Shown piece after piece: positions 1-9,165 of a DNA stretch of 64,000 nucleotides. The translations under genes and the position numbers were made by a program. A model generated the notes under the pieces. That model did no database searches, was not told the DNA's origin, and worked only from the letters and a program-made list of their open reading frames with translations. Source of the stretch: Sphingobacterium psychroaquaticum. GTDB taxonomy: Bacteria > Bacteroidota > Bacteroidia > Sphingobacteriales > Sphingobacteriaceae. The stretch covers positions 248,001-312,000 of the forward strand of contig NZ_FXAU01000005.1 in assembly GCF_900177625.1 (NCBI RefSeq), given 5' to 3'. Within the stretch, counting starts at the first letter, position 1; each line of letters opens with the position of its first letter.

Positions 1-1
1 C

Positions 2-559
2 GTGGACTGTGTGAAGCTAGCGATTCATAAAATATATAAAGGTAAGAAGCCTGACATCTGTGTTTCTGGAATTAATCATGGACTAAATTACTCCATTAAT
101 GTGCTTTATTCGGGCACAATGTCGGCGGCTGTCGAAGGGGCGATTGAAGGAATCCCTTCGATTGGATTTTCGTTGGATGATTTCTCCCATCAGGCCGATT
201 TTTCCTTCTGTCGCCCATACGTGTTAGGGATTACGGAACAAGTACTGAAAAATGGACTGCCGAAAAACACCCTGCTTAATGTAAACTTCCCACGAGGAGA
301 GGAAATTAAAGGAATTAAAATCTGTCGTCAAGCGAATGGCAGTTGGGTGGAGGAGTTTGAGGAGCGTACGGATCCACATAATAGAGATTACTTCTGGATG
401 ACGGGTAAGTTTGAGCTCAACGACCGAGGGGAGGAGACCGATGTATTTGCCTTGCATAATGGTTATGCTGCGGTTGTGCCGACCCAGTTTGATATGACGG
501 CTCACCATGCTATTCCGGAAATAAATTCATGGAGCTTTGATATAAAGGATGAAAAATAA
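2..559 (+). CDS. surE: 5'/3'-nucleotidase SurE, 5'-truncated by the window edge
   Basis: SurE is a metal-dependent phosphatase that removes phosphate from nucleoside 5'- and 3'-monophosphates. The fragment begins inside the family's conserved stretch (VDCVKLA, where other members read T-P-A-D-C-V-K) and continues with SGINHG and YSGTMSAAVEGAIEGIPSIGFS, which are diagnostic SurE core motifs. The metal-binding N-terminal third lies upstream of the window, so the first GTG here is an internal valine codon and not a start. About 185 of an expected 250 to 260 residues are present. The stop overlaps the start of the next small membrane protein by 11 bases, so the two are probably cotranscribed and translationally coupled. 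Confidence 0.93.
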   Translation: MDCVKLAIHKIYKGKKPDICVSGINHGLNYSINVLYSGTMSAAVEGAIEGIPSIGFSLDDFSHQADFSFCRPYVLGITEQVLKNGLPKNTLLNVNFPRGEEIKGIKICRQANGSWVEEFEERTDPHNRDYFWMTGKFELNDRGEETDVFALHNGYAAVVPTQFDMTAHHAIPEINSWSFDIKDEK

Positions 560-815
560 TTTTTGGCTCGGCCTGTTGATCGGAAGTGTCTTTCCGGGGA
601 TTGCTTATTTATTAACACAATATAGTACGGTGGCGACCTCGCTTTTTGAGGGTAAGGAAATCGGATTCTATGTACTAGCTGTCGCTATTAATCTGTTTTT
701 GGTGCGGCTGTTTTATCGACGTGACACGCAGCAGGATAAGGTTGCAAAAGGGATTGTTTTCGTGACTTTTATCGCCCTAATCCTTTTCCTATATACACAT
801 AAAATTATAGCCTAA
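549..815 (+). CDS. small membrane protein, three predicted helices
   Basis: This 88-residue protein has hydrophobic segments at about residues 5-25, 40-56 and 66-86, separated by short charged loops (for example YRRDTQQDK), so it is very probably an inner-membrane protein. No catalytic motif is visible and I do not recognise a named family. It overlaps the end of surE by 11 bases and lies just upstream of mqnD, which suggests one transcript. The function is unknown. The overlap and the clean alternation of hydrophobic and charged segments are the main evidence that it is a real gene. Confidence 0.72.
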   Translation: MKNNFWLGLLIGSVFPGIAYLLTQYSTVATSLFEGKEIGFYVLAVAINLFLVRLFYRRDTQQDKVAKGIVFVTFIALILFLYTHKIIA

Positions 816-841
816 TGCGTGTTCGGCTTATTTGTTAGATA

Positions 842-1753
842 ATGACTATGAAAACAATTACCTTGGGGTTCTCCCCATGTCCAAATGATACGTTTATTTT
901 TGATGCGTTGATACATGGTAAGATCGATACAGGGGGATTAACCTTTGCGGTGGAGTATCATGATGTGGAAACGTTGAATCACCAAGCTTTTGCTGGCGCT
1001 TTGGATGTAACAAAGCTAAGCTATCATGCTTTTGCCTATGCTGCGGATACCTATGAACTACTTGATGCAGGGAGTGCTTTAGGATTTGGGGTAGGACCTT
1101 TGTTGATCGCAAAAGACGTGGCTTTGGTTGAGCAGCTGCAACAGGTCTTGGATGACACGACGGGGAGCAGTCTGGATCAAAGTAAAATTCGGGTCGGTAT
1201 CCCTGGAAAGTTTACGACGGCCAATTTCTTGTTGGGTCTTGCTTTTCCACAATTAGTAAACAAAGTTGAGTTGGTGTTTTCGGATATTGAAGAAGCTTTG
1301 CTTGATGGGCGGATTGATGTAGGTTTAATAATTCACGAGAATAGGTTTACTTATCAAGATAAGGGGTTACTAAAGGTGGTTGATCTGGGGGATTACTGGG
1401 AGCGTACGACCGGTTTTCCGATTCCTTTGGGTGGGATTGTAGTGAAGCGGAGCCTGGATGCTGATCTGAAGTTAAAAATCAATACATTGGTGCGGCAAAG
1501 TGTGCAGTTTGCTTTTGAAAACCCGAAGTCGGGTCTTGCCTATATCAAACAGCATGCGCAAGCGATGGAGGAAGAAGTGATGTATAAACATATTGAGCTG
1601 TATGTGAATCGTTTTTCGGAAGATTTGGGCGAAGAAGGGAGAGCTGCGATCCAATATATGTTTGATGAAGCACAACAGTTAAATATTGTTCCGGAGTCAC
1701 GTCAAAAATTGTTTTTGACAAACCGGGAGGAAAGCGAAAAAAAAACAGTGTAA
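842..1753 (+). CDS. mqnD: 1,4-dihydroxy-6-naphthoate synthase MqnD
   Basis: MqnD converts cyclic dehypoxanthinylfutalosine to 1,4-dihydroxy-6-naphthoate in the futalosine route to menaquinone. The protein is a two-domain periplasmic-binding-protein fold acting in the cytoplasm. The N-terminal signature SPCPNDTFIFDAL and the segment VTKLSYHAFAYAADTYELL are characteristic of MqnD, and 303 residues is slightly long for the family. There are two candidate starts, ATG at 842 and ATG at 848. The second gives MKTITLGFSPCPND, and neither has a convincing Shine-Dalgarno sequence. Its presence implies that this organism makes menaquinone by the futalosine pathway and not through MenF/MenD, as is common in this part of Bacteroidota. 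Confidence 0.9.
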   Translation: MTMKTITLGFSPCPNDTFIFDALIHGKIDTGGLTFAVEYHDVETLNHQAFAGALDVTKLSYHAFAYAADTYELLDAGSALGFGVGPLLIAKDVALVEQLQQVLDDTTGSSLDQSKIRVGIPGKFTTANFLLGLAFPQLVNKVELVFSDIEEALLDGRIDVGLIIHENRFTYQDKGLLKVVDLGDYWERTTGFPIPLGGIVVKRSLDADLKLKINTLVRQSVQFAFENPKSGLAYIKQHAQAMEEEVMYKHIELYVNRFSEDLGEEGRAAIQYMFDEAQQLNIVPESRQKLFLTNREESEKKTV

Positions 1754-1781
1754 AAGCCTGTTAGTTATCACATGTAATAAT

Positions 1782-1789
1782 TAAATTTG
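1782..1789 (+). promoter_or_regulatory. predicted -7 element upstream of secA
   Basis: TAAATTTG matches the Bacteroidota -7 consensus TAnnTTTG exactly. It would start transcription near 1795 and give secA a leader of about 75 bases. That leader contains an imperfect direct repeat, TGCCAAAATG at 1799-1808 and TGCCAAATG at 1811-1819, of unknown meaning. No good -33 TTTG is present at ideal spacing. Confidence 0.45.
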
Positions 1790-1869
1790 CCCGATTAGTG
1801 CCAAAATGTCTGCCAAATGCAATTGGAGTCATTATTGCACAGCGGAAAACGGAGAATTAAAAAAATATT

Positions 1870-4800
1870 ATGTTAAAATTTTTAAGTAAATTATTTGGCA
1901 GTAAGTCTGAGCGAGATATTAAATCAATCCAACCTATTGTAAACAAGATTAAGGACGAGTACGAAAAGCTGTCGGCGTTGTCGAATGATGAGCTTAGGGG
2001 AAAGACATTAGATTTTAAGGAACGGATCAAAAATTACCTTGCTGATATCGATAGTGAGGTAGCGGAATTAAAAACGGAAGCCGACAAGGACGATGTTGAT
2101 ATGGGCAAGAAGACCGAGCTCTATGAGAAGGTCGATAAGCTTGCAAAAGACCGAGATAAGAAGTTAGAGGAAATATTAGCGGATATTCTTCCGGAAGCAT
2201 TTGCTGTCGTGAAAGAAACCTCACGCCGTTTAACGGAGAATGCACAACTTGAAGTAACAGCAACGGATTTTGACCGCGAGTTAGCGGCTCGTAAGCCGAA
2301 TGTGGTTGTTCAAGGCGATAAGGCTATTTGGAAAAACACATGGACAGCCGCAGGTACGGAGGTGACATGGAACATGGTGCATTACGATGTGCAGTTGATC
2401 GGTGGTATCGTATTACATCAAGGTAAGATTTCCGAGATGTCGACGGGTGAGGGTAAAACACTCGTAGGTACCTTGCCTACCTATTTGAACGCATTGAGCG
2501 GACAAGGTGTACACATTGTAACAGTGAATGACTACTTGGCACGTCGTGACTCCGAGTGGAATGGTCCTTTATTTGAGTTCCATGGCTTAAGTGTTGATTG
2601 TATCGATAAACACCAACCGAATTCACCACAGCGTAGAAAAGCGTATTTGTCGGATATCGTATACGGAACCAACAATGAGTTTGGTTTTGACTACTTACGT
2701 GACAATATGACGCAAACGCCGGATGCGATGGTGCAACGTAAGCTTCATTTTGCGATGATCGATGAGGTCGATTCGGTATTAATTGATGATGCTCGTACAC
2801 CATTGATTATCTCCGGCCCAATTCCTCGTGGTGATGAACATGAGTTCTATCAGTTGAAACCACGGATCGAACGTTTGGTAAATGCGCAGAAAGCATATAT
2901 CAACACGGTCTTCAATGAAGCGAAGAAAGCAATTGCTGCGGGTGATGCAGATGTTGAACGTGGTGGTATGGCTTTGTTGAGAGCCTTCCGCGGTTTACCA
3001 AAAAATAAGGCTTTAATTAAGTTCTTATCAGAAGGAAACCATAGACAAATCTTACAGAAAGTAGAAAACTACTATATGCAAGAGCAAAACCGTAATATGC
3101 CGAAGGTGGATGCGGAATTGTTCTTCGTTATCGATGAGAAAAATAATCAGGTTGAATTAACCGAGAAGGGTATTGAGTTGATTACGGCTTCAGGTGAGGA
3201 TCCTTCATTCTTCATCCTTCCAGATGTTGGTTCTGAGATTGCTGATATTGAAAGAGCTGATATTTCTTTAGAAGAGAAAGCACAACGTAAAGAAGAGTTA
3301 TTACGTGACTATTCGATTAAGTCGGAGCGTATCCACTCGATCAACCAATTGTTAAAGGCATATACCTTATTTGAGATTGATGATCAGTATATCGTTGATG
3401 AAGGTAAAGTAAAAATCGTAGATGAGCAGACAGGTCGTATTATGGACGGTCGTCGTTATTCCGATGGTTTGCACCAAGCGATTGAGGCTAAAGAAAACGT
3501 GAAAGTCGAAGATGCGACACAGACGTATGCGACGATTACATTACAGAATTATTTCCGGATGTACCATAAGTTGTCAGGGATGACGGGTACCGCTTCAACG
3601 GAAGCGGGTGAGTTGTGGGAAATCTACAAATTGGATGTGGTTGAAATACCTACTAATCGTCCAATCCAGCGTGATGACCGTCAGGACTTTATTTACCGTA
3701 CGGCGCGTGAGAAATACAATGCGGTAGCGCAAGAAATTCAGCAGCTTACGGAGCAAGGTCGCCCTGTATTGGTGGGTACTACTTCCGTAGAGATTTCGGA
3801 GTTGTTAAGTCGTATGTTGAAGTTGCGCGGTATTAAACACAATGTGTTAAATGCGAAGCTTCACCAAAAAGAGGCAGATATCGTTGCAGAAGCAGGCCGT
3901 CCAGGCCAGGTAACGATTGCGACCAACATGGCAGGTCGTGGTACGGATATTAAGCTTACCGAAGAGGTGAAAAATGCTGGTGGTTTAGCGATCATTGGTA
4001 CAGAGCGTCACGAGTCTCGTCGCGTTGACCGTCAGTTACGTGGTCGTGCGGGTCGTCAAGGAGATCCGGGTTCGTCTCAGTTCTTCGTTTCCTTAGAGGA
4101 TAACTTGATGCGCTTATTTGCATCAGAACGTATCTCTAATATCATGGTGAAGATGGGTGTTGAGGAAGGCGAAGTGATGCAGCATAGTATGTTGACTAAA
4201 TCTATTGAGCGTGCACAACGTAAAGTAGAGGAGAATAACTTTGGTATCCGTAAGCGTCTATTGGAGTACGATGATGTGATGAACTCGCAACGTACGGTAA
4301 TCTATACAAAACGTAAAAATGCCCTTTTTGGAGAACGTTTGGACGTTGATTTGAACAATACAATTTTTGATGTTGTTGAGGATGTTGTTGCTGAAGCAAA
4401 AGAAGGCGGAACATACGAAGATTTTCAAATTGAGATTATCCGTTTGTTTGCTGTAAATCCGGAGATTTCTGCGGAGCAATTTGCACAAGGTAATGTGGAA
4501 GGATTAACGGATACATTATTCCAACAGATTATTACACACTACCACAACAAAGCAACGCATATTGCGAACCAAACACTTCCTGTATTAACAAATGTACTGG
4601 CGGAGCGTGGAGCGATGATTGAAAATGTGGTTGTTCCATTTACAGATGGAATTCGTGGCATACAAGTTGCGACGAATTTGCAAAAAGCAGTTGAAACCGA
4701 AGGTAAAGAAGTCTTCAAATCTTTTGAAAAAGGCGTGGTTCTTGCTTTGATTGATGAGGCTTGGAAAGAGCATTTGCGTGAAATGGATGACTTGAAGCAG

Positions 4801-5172
4801 TCGGTTCAAAATGCGGTTTATGAGCAGAAAGATCCGATTATCATTTATAAAATGGAAGCGTACAACTTGTTTAAATCCATGTTGGCAACCATGAATAAAG
4901 ATATCGTGAGTTTCTTGTTTAAAGGTGATATTCCAGGACAACAAGAATCGGAAAATGTACAGGCGGCACGCCCGGCTCCGGCACCATCTGCACAAATAAA
5001 AGCAACGAAACAAGAACTTTCTTCGCCAACGGGTGTTTCTGAAGAAGATAGAGACACAAGAGAACAACAAGTTACGCAGCCTGTTAAGAAAGAACAGACC
5101 GTAGGTCGTAATGACGAATGTCCTTGTGGATCAGGTCTTAAGTATAAGAACTGCCACGGAAAGAATAGTTAA
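1870..5172 (+). CDS. secA: preprotein translocase ATPase SecA
   Basis: SecA is the ATP-driven motor that pushes unfolded preproteins through SecYEG. Visible features are the Walker A motif STGEGKT near residue 190, the DEAD-like motif DEVD with the following DDARTPLIISGP near residue 298, the motif-VI region RQLRGRAGRQGDPG, and a C-terminal zinc/SecB-binding tail with CPCGSG...CHG at about 1084-1097. At 1100 residues it is longer than the E. coli protein (about 900). The extra length lies mainly in the N-terminal region and around residues 330-420, as is usual in Bacteroidota. Codons are well chosen and the frame is intact. It is followed at 18 bases by a SPOR-domain gene, probably on the same transcript. 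Confidence 0.98.
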   Translation: MLKFLSKLFGSKSERDIKSIQPIVNKIKDEYEKLSALSNDELRGKTLDFKERIKNYLADIDSEVAELKTEADKDDVDMGKKTELYEKVDKLAKDRDKKLEEILADILPEAFAVVKETSRRLTENAQLEVTATDFDRELAARKPNVVVQGDKAIWKNTWTAAGTEVTWNMVHYDVQLIGGIVLHQGKISEMSTGEGKTLVGTLPTYLNALSGQGVHIVTVNDYLARRDSEWNGPLFEFHGLSVDCIDKHQPNSPQRRKAYLSDIVYGTNNEFGFDYLRDNMTQTPDAMVQRKLHFAMIDEVDSVLIDDARTPLIISGPIPRGDEHEFYQLKPRIERLVNAQKAYINTVFNEAKKAIAAGDADVERGGMALLRAFRGLPKNKALIKFLSEGNHRQILQKVENYYMQEQNRNMPKVDAELFFVIDEKNNQVELTEKGIELITASGEDPSFFILPDVGSEIADIERADISLEEKAQRKEELLRDYSIKSERIHSINQLLKAYTLFEIDDQYIVDEGKVKIVDEQTGRIMDGRRYSDGLHQAIEAKENVKVEDATQTYATITLQNYFRMYHKLSGMTGTASTEAGELWEIYKLDVVEIPTNRPIQRDDRQDFIYRTAREKYNAVAQEIQQLTEQGRPVLVGTTSVEISELLSRMLKLRGIKHNVLNAKLHQKEADIVAEAGRPGQVTIATNMAGRGTDIKLTEEVKNAGGLAIIGTERHESRRVDRQLRGRAGRQGDPGSSQFFVSLEDNLMRLFASERISNIMVKMGVEEGEVMQHSMLTKSIERAQRKVEENNFGIRKRLLEYDDVMNSQRTVIYTKRKNALFGERLDVDLNNTIFDVVEDVVAEAKEGGTYEDFQIEIIRLFAVNPEISAEQFAQGNVEGLTDTLFQQIITHYHNKATHIANQTLPVLTNVLAERGAMIENVVVPFTDGIRGIQVATNLQKAVETEGKEVFKSFEKGVVLALIDEAWKEHLREMDDLKQSVQNAVYEQKDPIIIYKMEAYNLFKSMLATMNKDIVSFLFKGDIPGQQESENVQAARPAPAPSAQIKATKQELSSPTGVSEEDRDTREQQVTQPVKKEQTVGRNDECPCGSGLKYKNCHGKNS

Positions 5173-5189
5173 GAAAATAGTAAATAAAG

Positions 5190-5660
5190 ATGTTAAGAAA
5201 AGGGTTGGTATTATTTTTTGTTTGTGTAGGCGTGTCGCATTTTGCTAAAGCACAGACAGGACTAGTAGAGGTAAATAAGGATTCGTTGATCACTTTACTT
5301 CAGGCATTTAGAGCAGATAATAATATCAACCCTACAAATACCAAGACCGTTGTTAAGCTGGGTGCAGCAAAGGAGGCTCCTGTGGAGAAGAAGGTTGCCC
5401 GTCGCGTCAAAGTACGTGGATTTAGGGTTCAGATTTTTTCGGGGGGTAACCGAAACGATGCTTCGGCTGTACAGTCTCGATTTCAAAGTGTCTACAGTGA
5501 TGTAGGCAGTTATATGACGTACGATGAACCTAATTATCGGGTGAAGGTGGGCGACTTTAGAAATCGTGCTGAAGCGACCAAGTTTATGCGTGAGTTGCGT
5601 GGTCAGTATAACAATGTATTTGTCTTCACTGAAGATATCTGGGTTTATGTCTACGAGTAA
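5190..5660 (+). CDS. SPOR-domain exported protein
   Basis: The 156-residue protein has a signal peptide (about residues 1-21, ending F-A-K-A-Q) and a C-terminal SPOR domain at about 75-155, seen in FRVQIFSGGNRNDA, the YRVKVGDF strand and the following R-x-E-A helix. SPOR domains bind glycan strands stripped of stem peptides, so a periplasmic or outer-membrane-associated peptidoglycan-binding role is likely. The short linker between signal and domain is basic (VEKKVARRVKVRG). The gene sits 18 bases after secA and 15 bases before an M20 hydrolase, all in the same direction. No enzymatic motif is present. Confidence 0.85.
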   Translation: MLRKGLVLFFVCVGVSHFAKAQTGLVEVNKDSLITLLQAFRADNNINPTNTKTVVKLGAAKEAPVEKKVARRVKVRGFRVQIFSGGNRNDASAVQSRFQSVYSDVGSYMTYDEPNYRVKVGDFRNRAEATKFMRELRGQYNNVFVFTEDIWVYVYE

Positions 5661-5675
5661 CCTATCCTAAAGCCT

Positions 5676-6866
5676 ATGTCCACAATAAAGGATCAAGTCC
5701 AGCAACTGGCGGCCCGTTTTTTTGATCAAACGGTAGCAGAACGTCGTCACCTGCACCAAAATCCCGAGCTTTCTTTTGAAGAGTACAACACGTCGGCTTT
5801 TGTCGCGGAACAGTTGACAGCTTTGGGCATTCCTTTTGAGGTAATGGCCGGCACAGGAATCGTTGGACTTATTCGGGGAGATAAGAGTTCGGAACAAGTT
5901 ATTGCGCTCCGTGCAGATATGGATGCGTTACCTATTCAGGAAGTGGAAGGACGTGTTTATGGGTCGAATAAAGAGGGGGTTATGCATGCTTGTGGGCATG
6001 ATGTTCATACCGCATCCTTACTCGGTGTAGCCCGTATCTTGCATGCTTTGCGCGCCTCATTCGGCGGCACAATAAAACTGATTTTTCAACCGGGAGAAGA
6101 ACGTCTTCCAGGCGGGGCTTCTCTTCTGATTAAAGAGGGGGTTTTGGAAAACCCGAGTCCGCAAGGAATAATCGGGCAGCATGTGATGCCTTTTATTGAA
6201 ACGGGAAAAGTGGGATTCCGAGCCGGAAAGTATATGGCTTCATGCGATGAACTCTTTATGACCGTTAAGGGAAAAGGAGGGCATGGCGCACACCCACATC
6301 AGAATATTGATCCAATTGCCATCACGGCACAGATAATTACGGCATTGCAGCAAGTTGTTAGTCGGAATGCCGACCCACGTACCCCAACGGTACTTTCTTG
6401 GGGAAAGATTGTGGGCAATGGAGCAACAAATATTATTCCGGATGAAGTGTACTTGGAAGGAACATTCCGAACATTCGATGAAGCTTGGCGGGCTGATGCT
6501 CACCAGAAGATGGTCAAAATGGCGACCAGCATCGCAGAAGGAATGGGTGCGGTTTGTGATTTTGAAGTACGCAAGGGATATCCTTACCTCATCAATGAAG
6601 AGGTGATAACGAACGCGTCGCGAGCATATGCGGTGGAGTATTTAGGGAAAGAGAATGTTTTAGACTTAGATATTTGGCCTGCGGCGGAGGATTTCTCGTA
6701 CTATTCACAAGAGATTGATGCTTGTTTTTATCGCTTAGGAACCGGGAATAAGGCGTTGGGTATCGAGTCGGCGGTACATACACCGACATTTGATATCGAT
6801 GAACGCGCATTAGAAATAAGTATCGGCCTTATGGCTTATATCGCCCTACGCCAACTGGGTGAATAG
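5676..6866 (+). CDS. M20-family metallohydrolase (N-acyl amino acid amidohydrolase type)
   Basis: This 396-residue cytoplasmic-type enzyme belongs to the M20D amidohydrolase group (hippurate hydrolase, IAA-amino acid hydrolase, AbgB-like). Diagnostic segments are RHLHQNPELSFEE near residue 22, ALRADMDALPIQE near 75, the metal-ligand motif HACGHDVHTA near 105 and FQPGEE near 135, where the second Glu is the expected catalytic base. A dimerisation-domain stretch GKGGHGAHPHQNIDPI follows. It should hydrolyse an N-acyl bond of an amino acid or peptide derivative, but the substrate cannot be read from sequence. It has no signal peptide and is packed between the SPOR gene and a TPK-like gene. Confidence 0.9.
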   Translation: MSTIKDQVQQLAARFFDQTVAERRHLHQNPELSFEEYNTSAFVAEQLTALGIPFEVMAGTGIVGLIRGDKSSEQVIALRADMDALPIQEVEGRVYGSNKEGVMHACGHDVHTASLLGVARILHALRASFGGTIKLIFQPGEERLPGGASLLIKEGVLENPSPQGIIGQHVMPFIETGKVGFRAGKYMASCDELFMTVKGKGGHGAHPHQNIDPIAITAQIITALQQVVSRNADPRTPTVLSWGKIVGNGATNIIPDEVYLEGTFRTFDEAWRADAHQKMVKMATSIAEGMGAVCDFEVRKGYPYLINEEVITNASRAYAVEYLGKENVLDLDIWPAAEDFSYYSQEIDACFYRLGTGNKALGIESAVHTPTFDIDERALEISIGLMAYIALRQLGE

Positions 6867-6880
6867 AATATGAAAGAAGT

Positions 6881-7450
6881 ATGTCGTCACATCACATTGT
6901 TCGAGAAAACCAGGAGCCGGCTTTATTGGTGGCTTCCTTATCGGCGCTAGATCGTGAATATCTCGGTCAGCTCCTAGAATGGAGCCCTACTATTTTTGCA
7001 GATGACTATACCATAGATTTCTTACAAGCGGATGGAATTAAGGTCGATTTTATCGTTTCTAACCGTGTTTTGTCAAACCTTGACCTTCAAGAACAAACAC
7101 AGGTTATTCCGCTCTTACATGATTTTATTACGGATGGTTTAAATTATCTGAACCAGAAGCAGTATAAAGCTGTTAATATCTTGTGCGATACAATTCCCGC
7201 TGCGATAACCGATTTTTGTAACGATATTAATATTGTTCTTTTTATGTCTGGTCGGCGGTATGTGTTGGTGCAGGAACAATATGAGAAATGGAAACGTGCG
7301 GGTGATTTGATTTTTGTACACGAAAATCAATTAAAGTCACTGGTGGGAATTCGCAAAGAAGCGGAAGATACTTTTGTGGTGGAGCAAGACGGATTTATTT
7401 ATTTGGGGTTTAATACACCTGATTTTGTTTTGATAGGAGAAGATATCTAA
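6881..7450 (+). CDS. degenerate thiamine pyrophosphokinase-like protein
   Basis: The 189-residue protein follows the layout of Bacteroidota thiamine pyrophosphokinases: an N-terminal MSSHHIVRENQEPALL opening, a QLLEWSP segment and a C-terminal EKWKRAGD segment that resembles the family's F-E-K-W-Y-P-A-G. However, the acidic catalytic signature expected near residue 50 (G-D-F-D) reads IVSNRVLS here, and the later TD region has become ITDGLNYL without the usual surroundings. I therefore read it as a TPK-fold paralogue that has probably lost kinase activity. It overlaps the following GNAT start by one base (TAATG), so translation is probably coupled. The family assignment is from remembered pattern and is moderate only. 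Confidence 0.5.
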   Translation: MSSHHIVRENQEPALLVASLSALDREYLGQLLEWSPTIFADDYTIDFLQADGIKVDFIVSNRVLSNLDLQEQTQVIPLLHDFITDGLNYLNQKQYKAVNILCDTIPAAITDFCNDINIVLFMSGRRYVLVQEQYEKWKRAGDLIFVHENQLKSLVGIRKEAEDTFVVEQDGFIYLGFNTPDFVLIGEDI

Positions 7451-7938
7451 TGGAGATAGTGACGGCTACGGCAGAGCATTGGACGACGATTGCACAGATT
7501 GCGACGCTAAGTTGGCAGACGGGATATGCTGGTATTCTTTCGGATCAGCAGATTGATTTTATGTTGAATAAAGCATATTTCGAGCAGGATTTTGAAGGTG
7601 CTACGGCTTTGGGAAATACTTTCTTCCTTATCAAAGACGAAGAAAAGGAGGCGGGTTTTATCACGTTGTTATCCCAGGAAGATAGGCTTCGCATTGAAAA
7701 GCTCTACCTCTTGCCTAGCGTGCAGGGAAAAGGATTGGGAAAAGCTTTAATAGACTTTGCTGCAGAGCACGCGTTAAATAATGGGATTGACGTTTTAGAG
7801 CTGAATGTAAATCGCGGAAATAAGCATGCTTATGCTTTCTATATAAAGCAGGGTTTTGTGGTGACAGAAACGGTAGATATTCCTTATTTCGATTACGTGC
7901 TGGATGATTATGTGATGCAGAAAAGACTGCGTAAATAA
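7450..7938 (+). CDS. GNAT-family N-acetyltransferase
   Basis: The 162-residue protein shows the GNAT acetyl-CoA-binding motif A in the form KLYLLPSVQGKGLGKALIDFA at about residues 80-100 (the Q/R-x-x-G-x-G/A signature) and a following helix with LNVNRGNKHAYAFYIKQGF, the typical motif B. The C-terminal part has an alternating aromatic strand ending in a D-Y-V-M-Q-K-R-L segment common in the family. The acceptor is unknown; it could be a small amine, an amino acid or a protein N-terminus. It overlaps the TPK-like gene by one base and precedes hflX by 21 bases. Confidence 0.85.
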   Translation: MEIVTATAEHWTTIAQIATLSWQTGYAGILSDQQIDFMLNKAYFEQDFEGATALGNTFFLIKDEEKEAGFITLLSQEDRLRIEKLYLLPSVQGKGLGKALIDFAAEHALNNGIDVLELNVNRGNKHAYAFYIKQGFVVTETVDIPYFDYVLDDYVMQKRLRK

Positions 7939-7959
7939 TTAAGAAAAAGAAAAGAACAC

Positions 7960-9150
7960 ATGGGAAAAACGAAAATATATGATACGGCGGTAAAACCAGA
8001 AGTTGCTGTTTTGGTGTCTGTTATTACACCTGACGTAACGGAGGCTAAAGCGCATGAGTATCTGGAGGAGCTAGCCTTTTTGGTGGAGACTGCCGGAGGT
8101 ATCGTTAATGGAATCTATACACAAAAATTGCAATATCCCGATAAAGCAACCTTCGTGGGAAGCGGGAAGTTGGAAGAGATTAAAGCCTATATCAAGGCTG
8201 AAAATATTGATATGGTTGTCTTTGACGATGAACTATCGCCTTCGCAGCTTCGTAATATAGAGAAGGAGTTTCAGGTAAAGGTTTTGGATCGTTCGAACTT
8301 GATCTTGGATATCTTTGCGAAACATGCAAAGACTGCTCAAGCGAAAACACAAGTGGAGCTTGCGCAACTTCAATATTTATTGCCGCGCTTAACACGGATG
8401 TGGACCCACTTGGAGCGTCAGCGTGGTGGTATTGGTATGCGTGGTCCCGGAGAGAGCCAGATCGAGTCGGATAGACGGATGATCTTAAACAAGATTTCCT
8501 TGCTGAAAGAACGTTTAAAAGCAATTGATAAGCAGAATGAGACACAACGGAAGAGCCGCGGCGAGCTTATTCGTGTGGCTTTAGTGGGATATACGAATGT
8601 GGGGAAATCCACCATTATGAATATGATCTCCAAGTCGGATGTACTTATTGAGAACAAACTGTTCGCTACACTTGATACCACGGTGCGAAAGGTGGTTATT
8701 GATAACCTTCCCTTCCTTTTATCTGATACCGTAGGTTTTATCCGGAAGTTACCTCACCATTTAGTGGAGTGCTTTAAGTCTACGTTGGATGAGGTACGTG
8801 AAGCAGATGTATTGATCCATGTGGTTGATATCTCACACCCGAATTTTGAGGATCATATTATTGCGGTGAATGAAACACTAAAAGATCTTGACGCACTGGA
8901 TAAACCGGTGATTACGGTGTTTAATAAAATTGATGCCTATAAGCCCCCGGTAGAAGAAAATGATGAAGGAGAAGAGGTTAAGGTAACCTTGGATGATTTT
9001 AAAAACTCTTGGATGGCGAAGAATGCGGATCCAGCGATTTTTATTTCGGCAACGGATAGGCTGAATGTAGAAGAATTTAAAGAGAAACTATATGAAATTA
9101 TCGTGAAGATGCACAACGAACGTTATCCATATAACAATCTATTGTACTAA
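7960..9150 (+). CDS. hflX: ribosome-associated GTPase HflX
   Basis: HflX is a GTPase that splits stalled or stress-damaged 70S ribosomes. The N-terminal HflX domain (about 20-190) contains FVGSGKLEEIK and the GMRGPGESQIESDRR motif. The G domain follows, with G1 GYTNVGKST at about 209-217, G3 DTVGFI near 256 and G4 NKID near 322. Length is 396 residues. The C-terminus has a short acidic insertion (PPVEENDEGEEVK) between G4 and the final helix. It is the last gene of this plus-strand run and ends 15 bases before the stop of the convergent recG; no hairpin terminator is visible in that gap. Confidence 0.96.
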   Translation: MGKTKIYDTAVKPEVAVLVSVITPDVTEAKAHEYLEELAFLVETAGGIVNGIYTQKLQYPDKATFVGSGKLEEIKAYIKAENIDMVVFDDELSPSQLRNIEKEFQVKVLDRSNLILDIFAKHAKTAQAKTQVELAQLQYLLPRLTRMWTHLERQRGGIGMRGPGESQIESDRRMILNKISLLKERLKAIDKQNETQRKSRGELIRVALVGYTNVGKSTIMNMISKSDVLIENKLFATLDTTVRKVVIDNLPFLLSDTVGFIRKLPHHLVECFKSTLDEVREADVLIHVVDISHPNFEDHIIAVNETLKDLDALDKPVITVFNKIDAYKPPVEENDEGEEVKVTLDDFKNSWMAKNADPAIFISATDRLNVEEFKEKLYEIIVKMHNERYPYNNLLY

Positions 9151-9165
9151 TAGAACGATCTTTCA

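Noticed and set aside
4585..5070. 161-codon open frame antisense to secA
   Set aside because: It lies wholly inside secA on the opposite strand, has no promoter-like element, and its residue pattern is a mirror of the secA codons.
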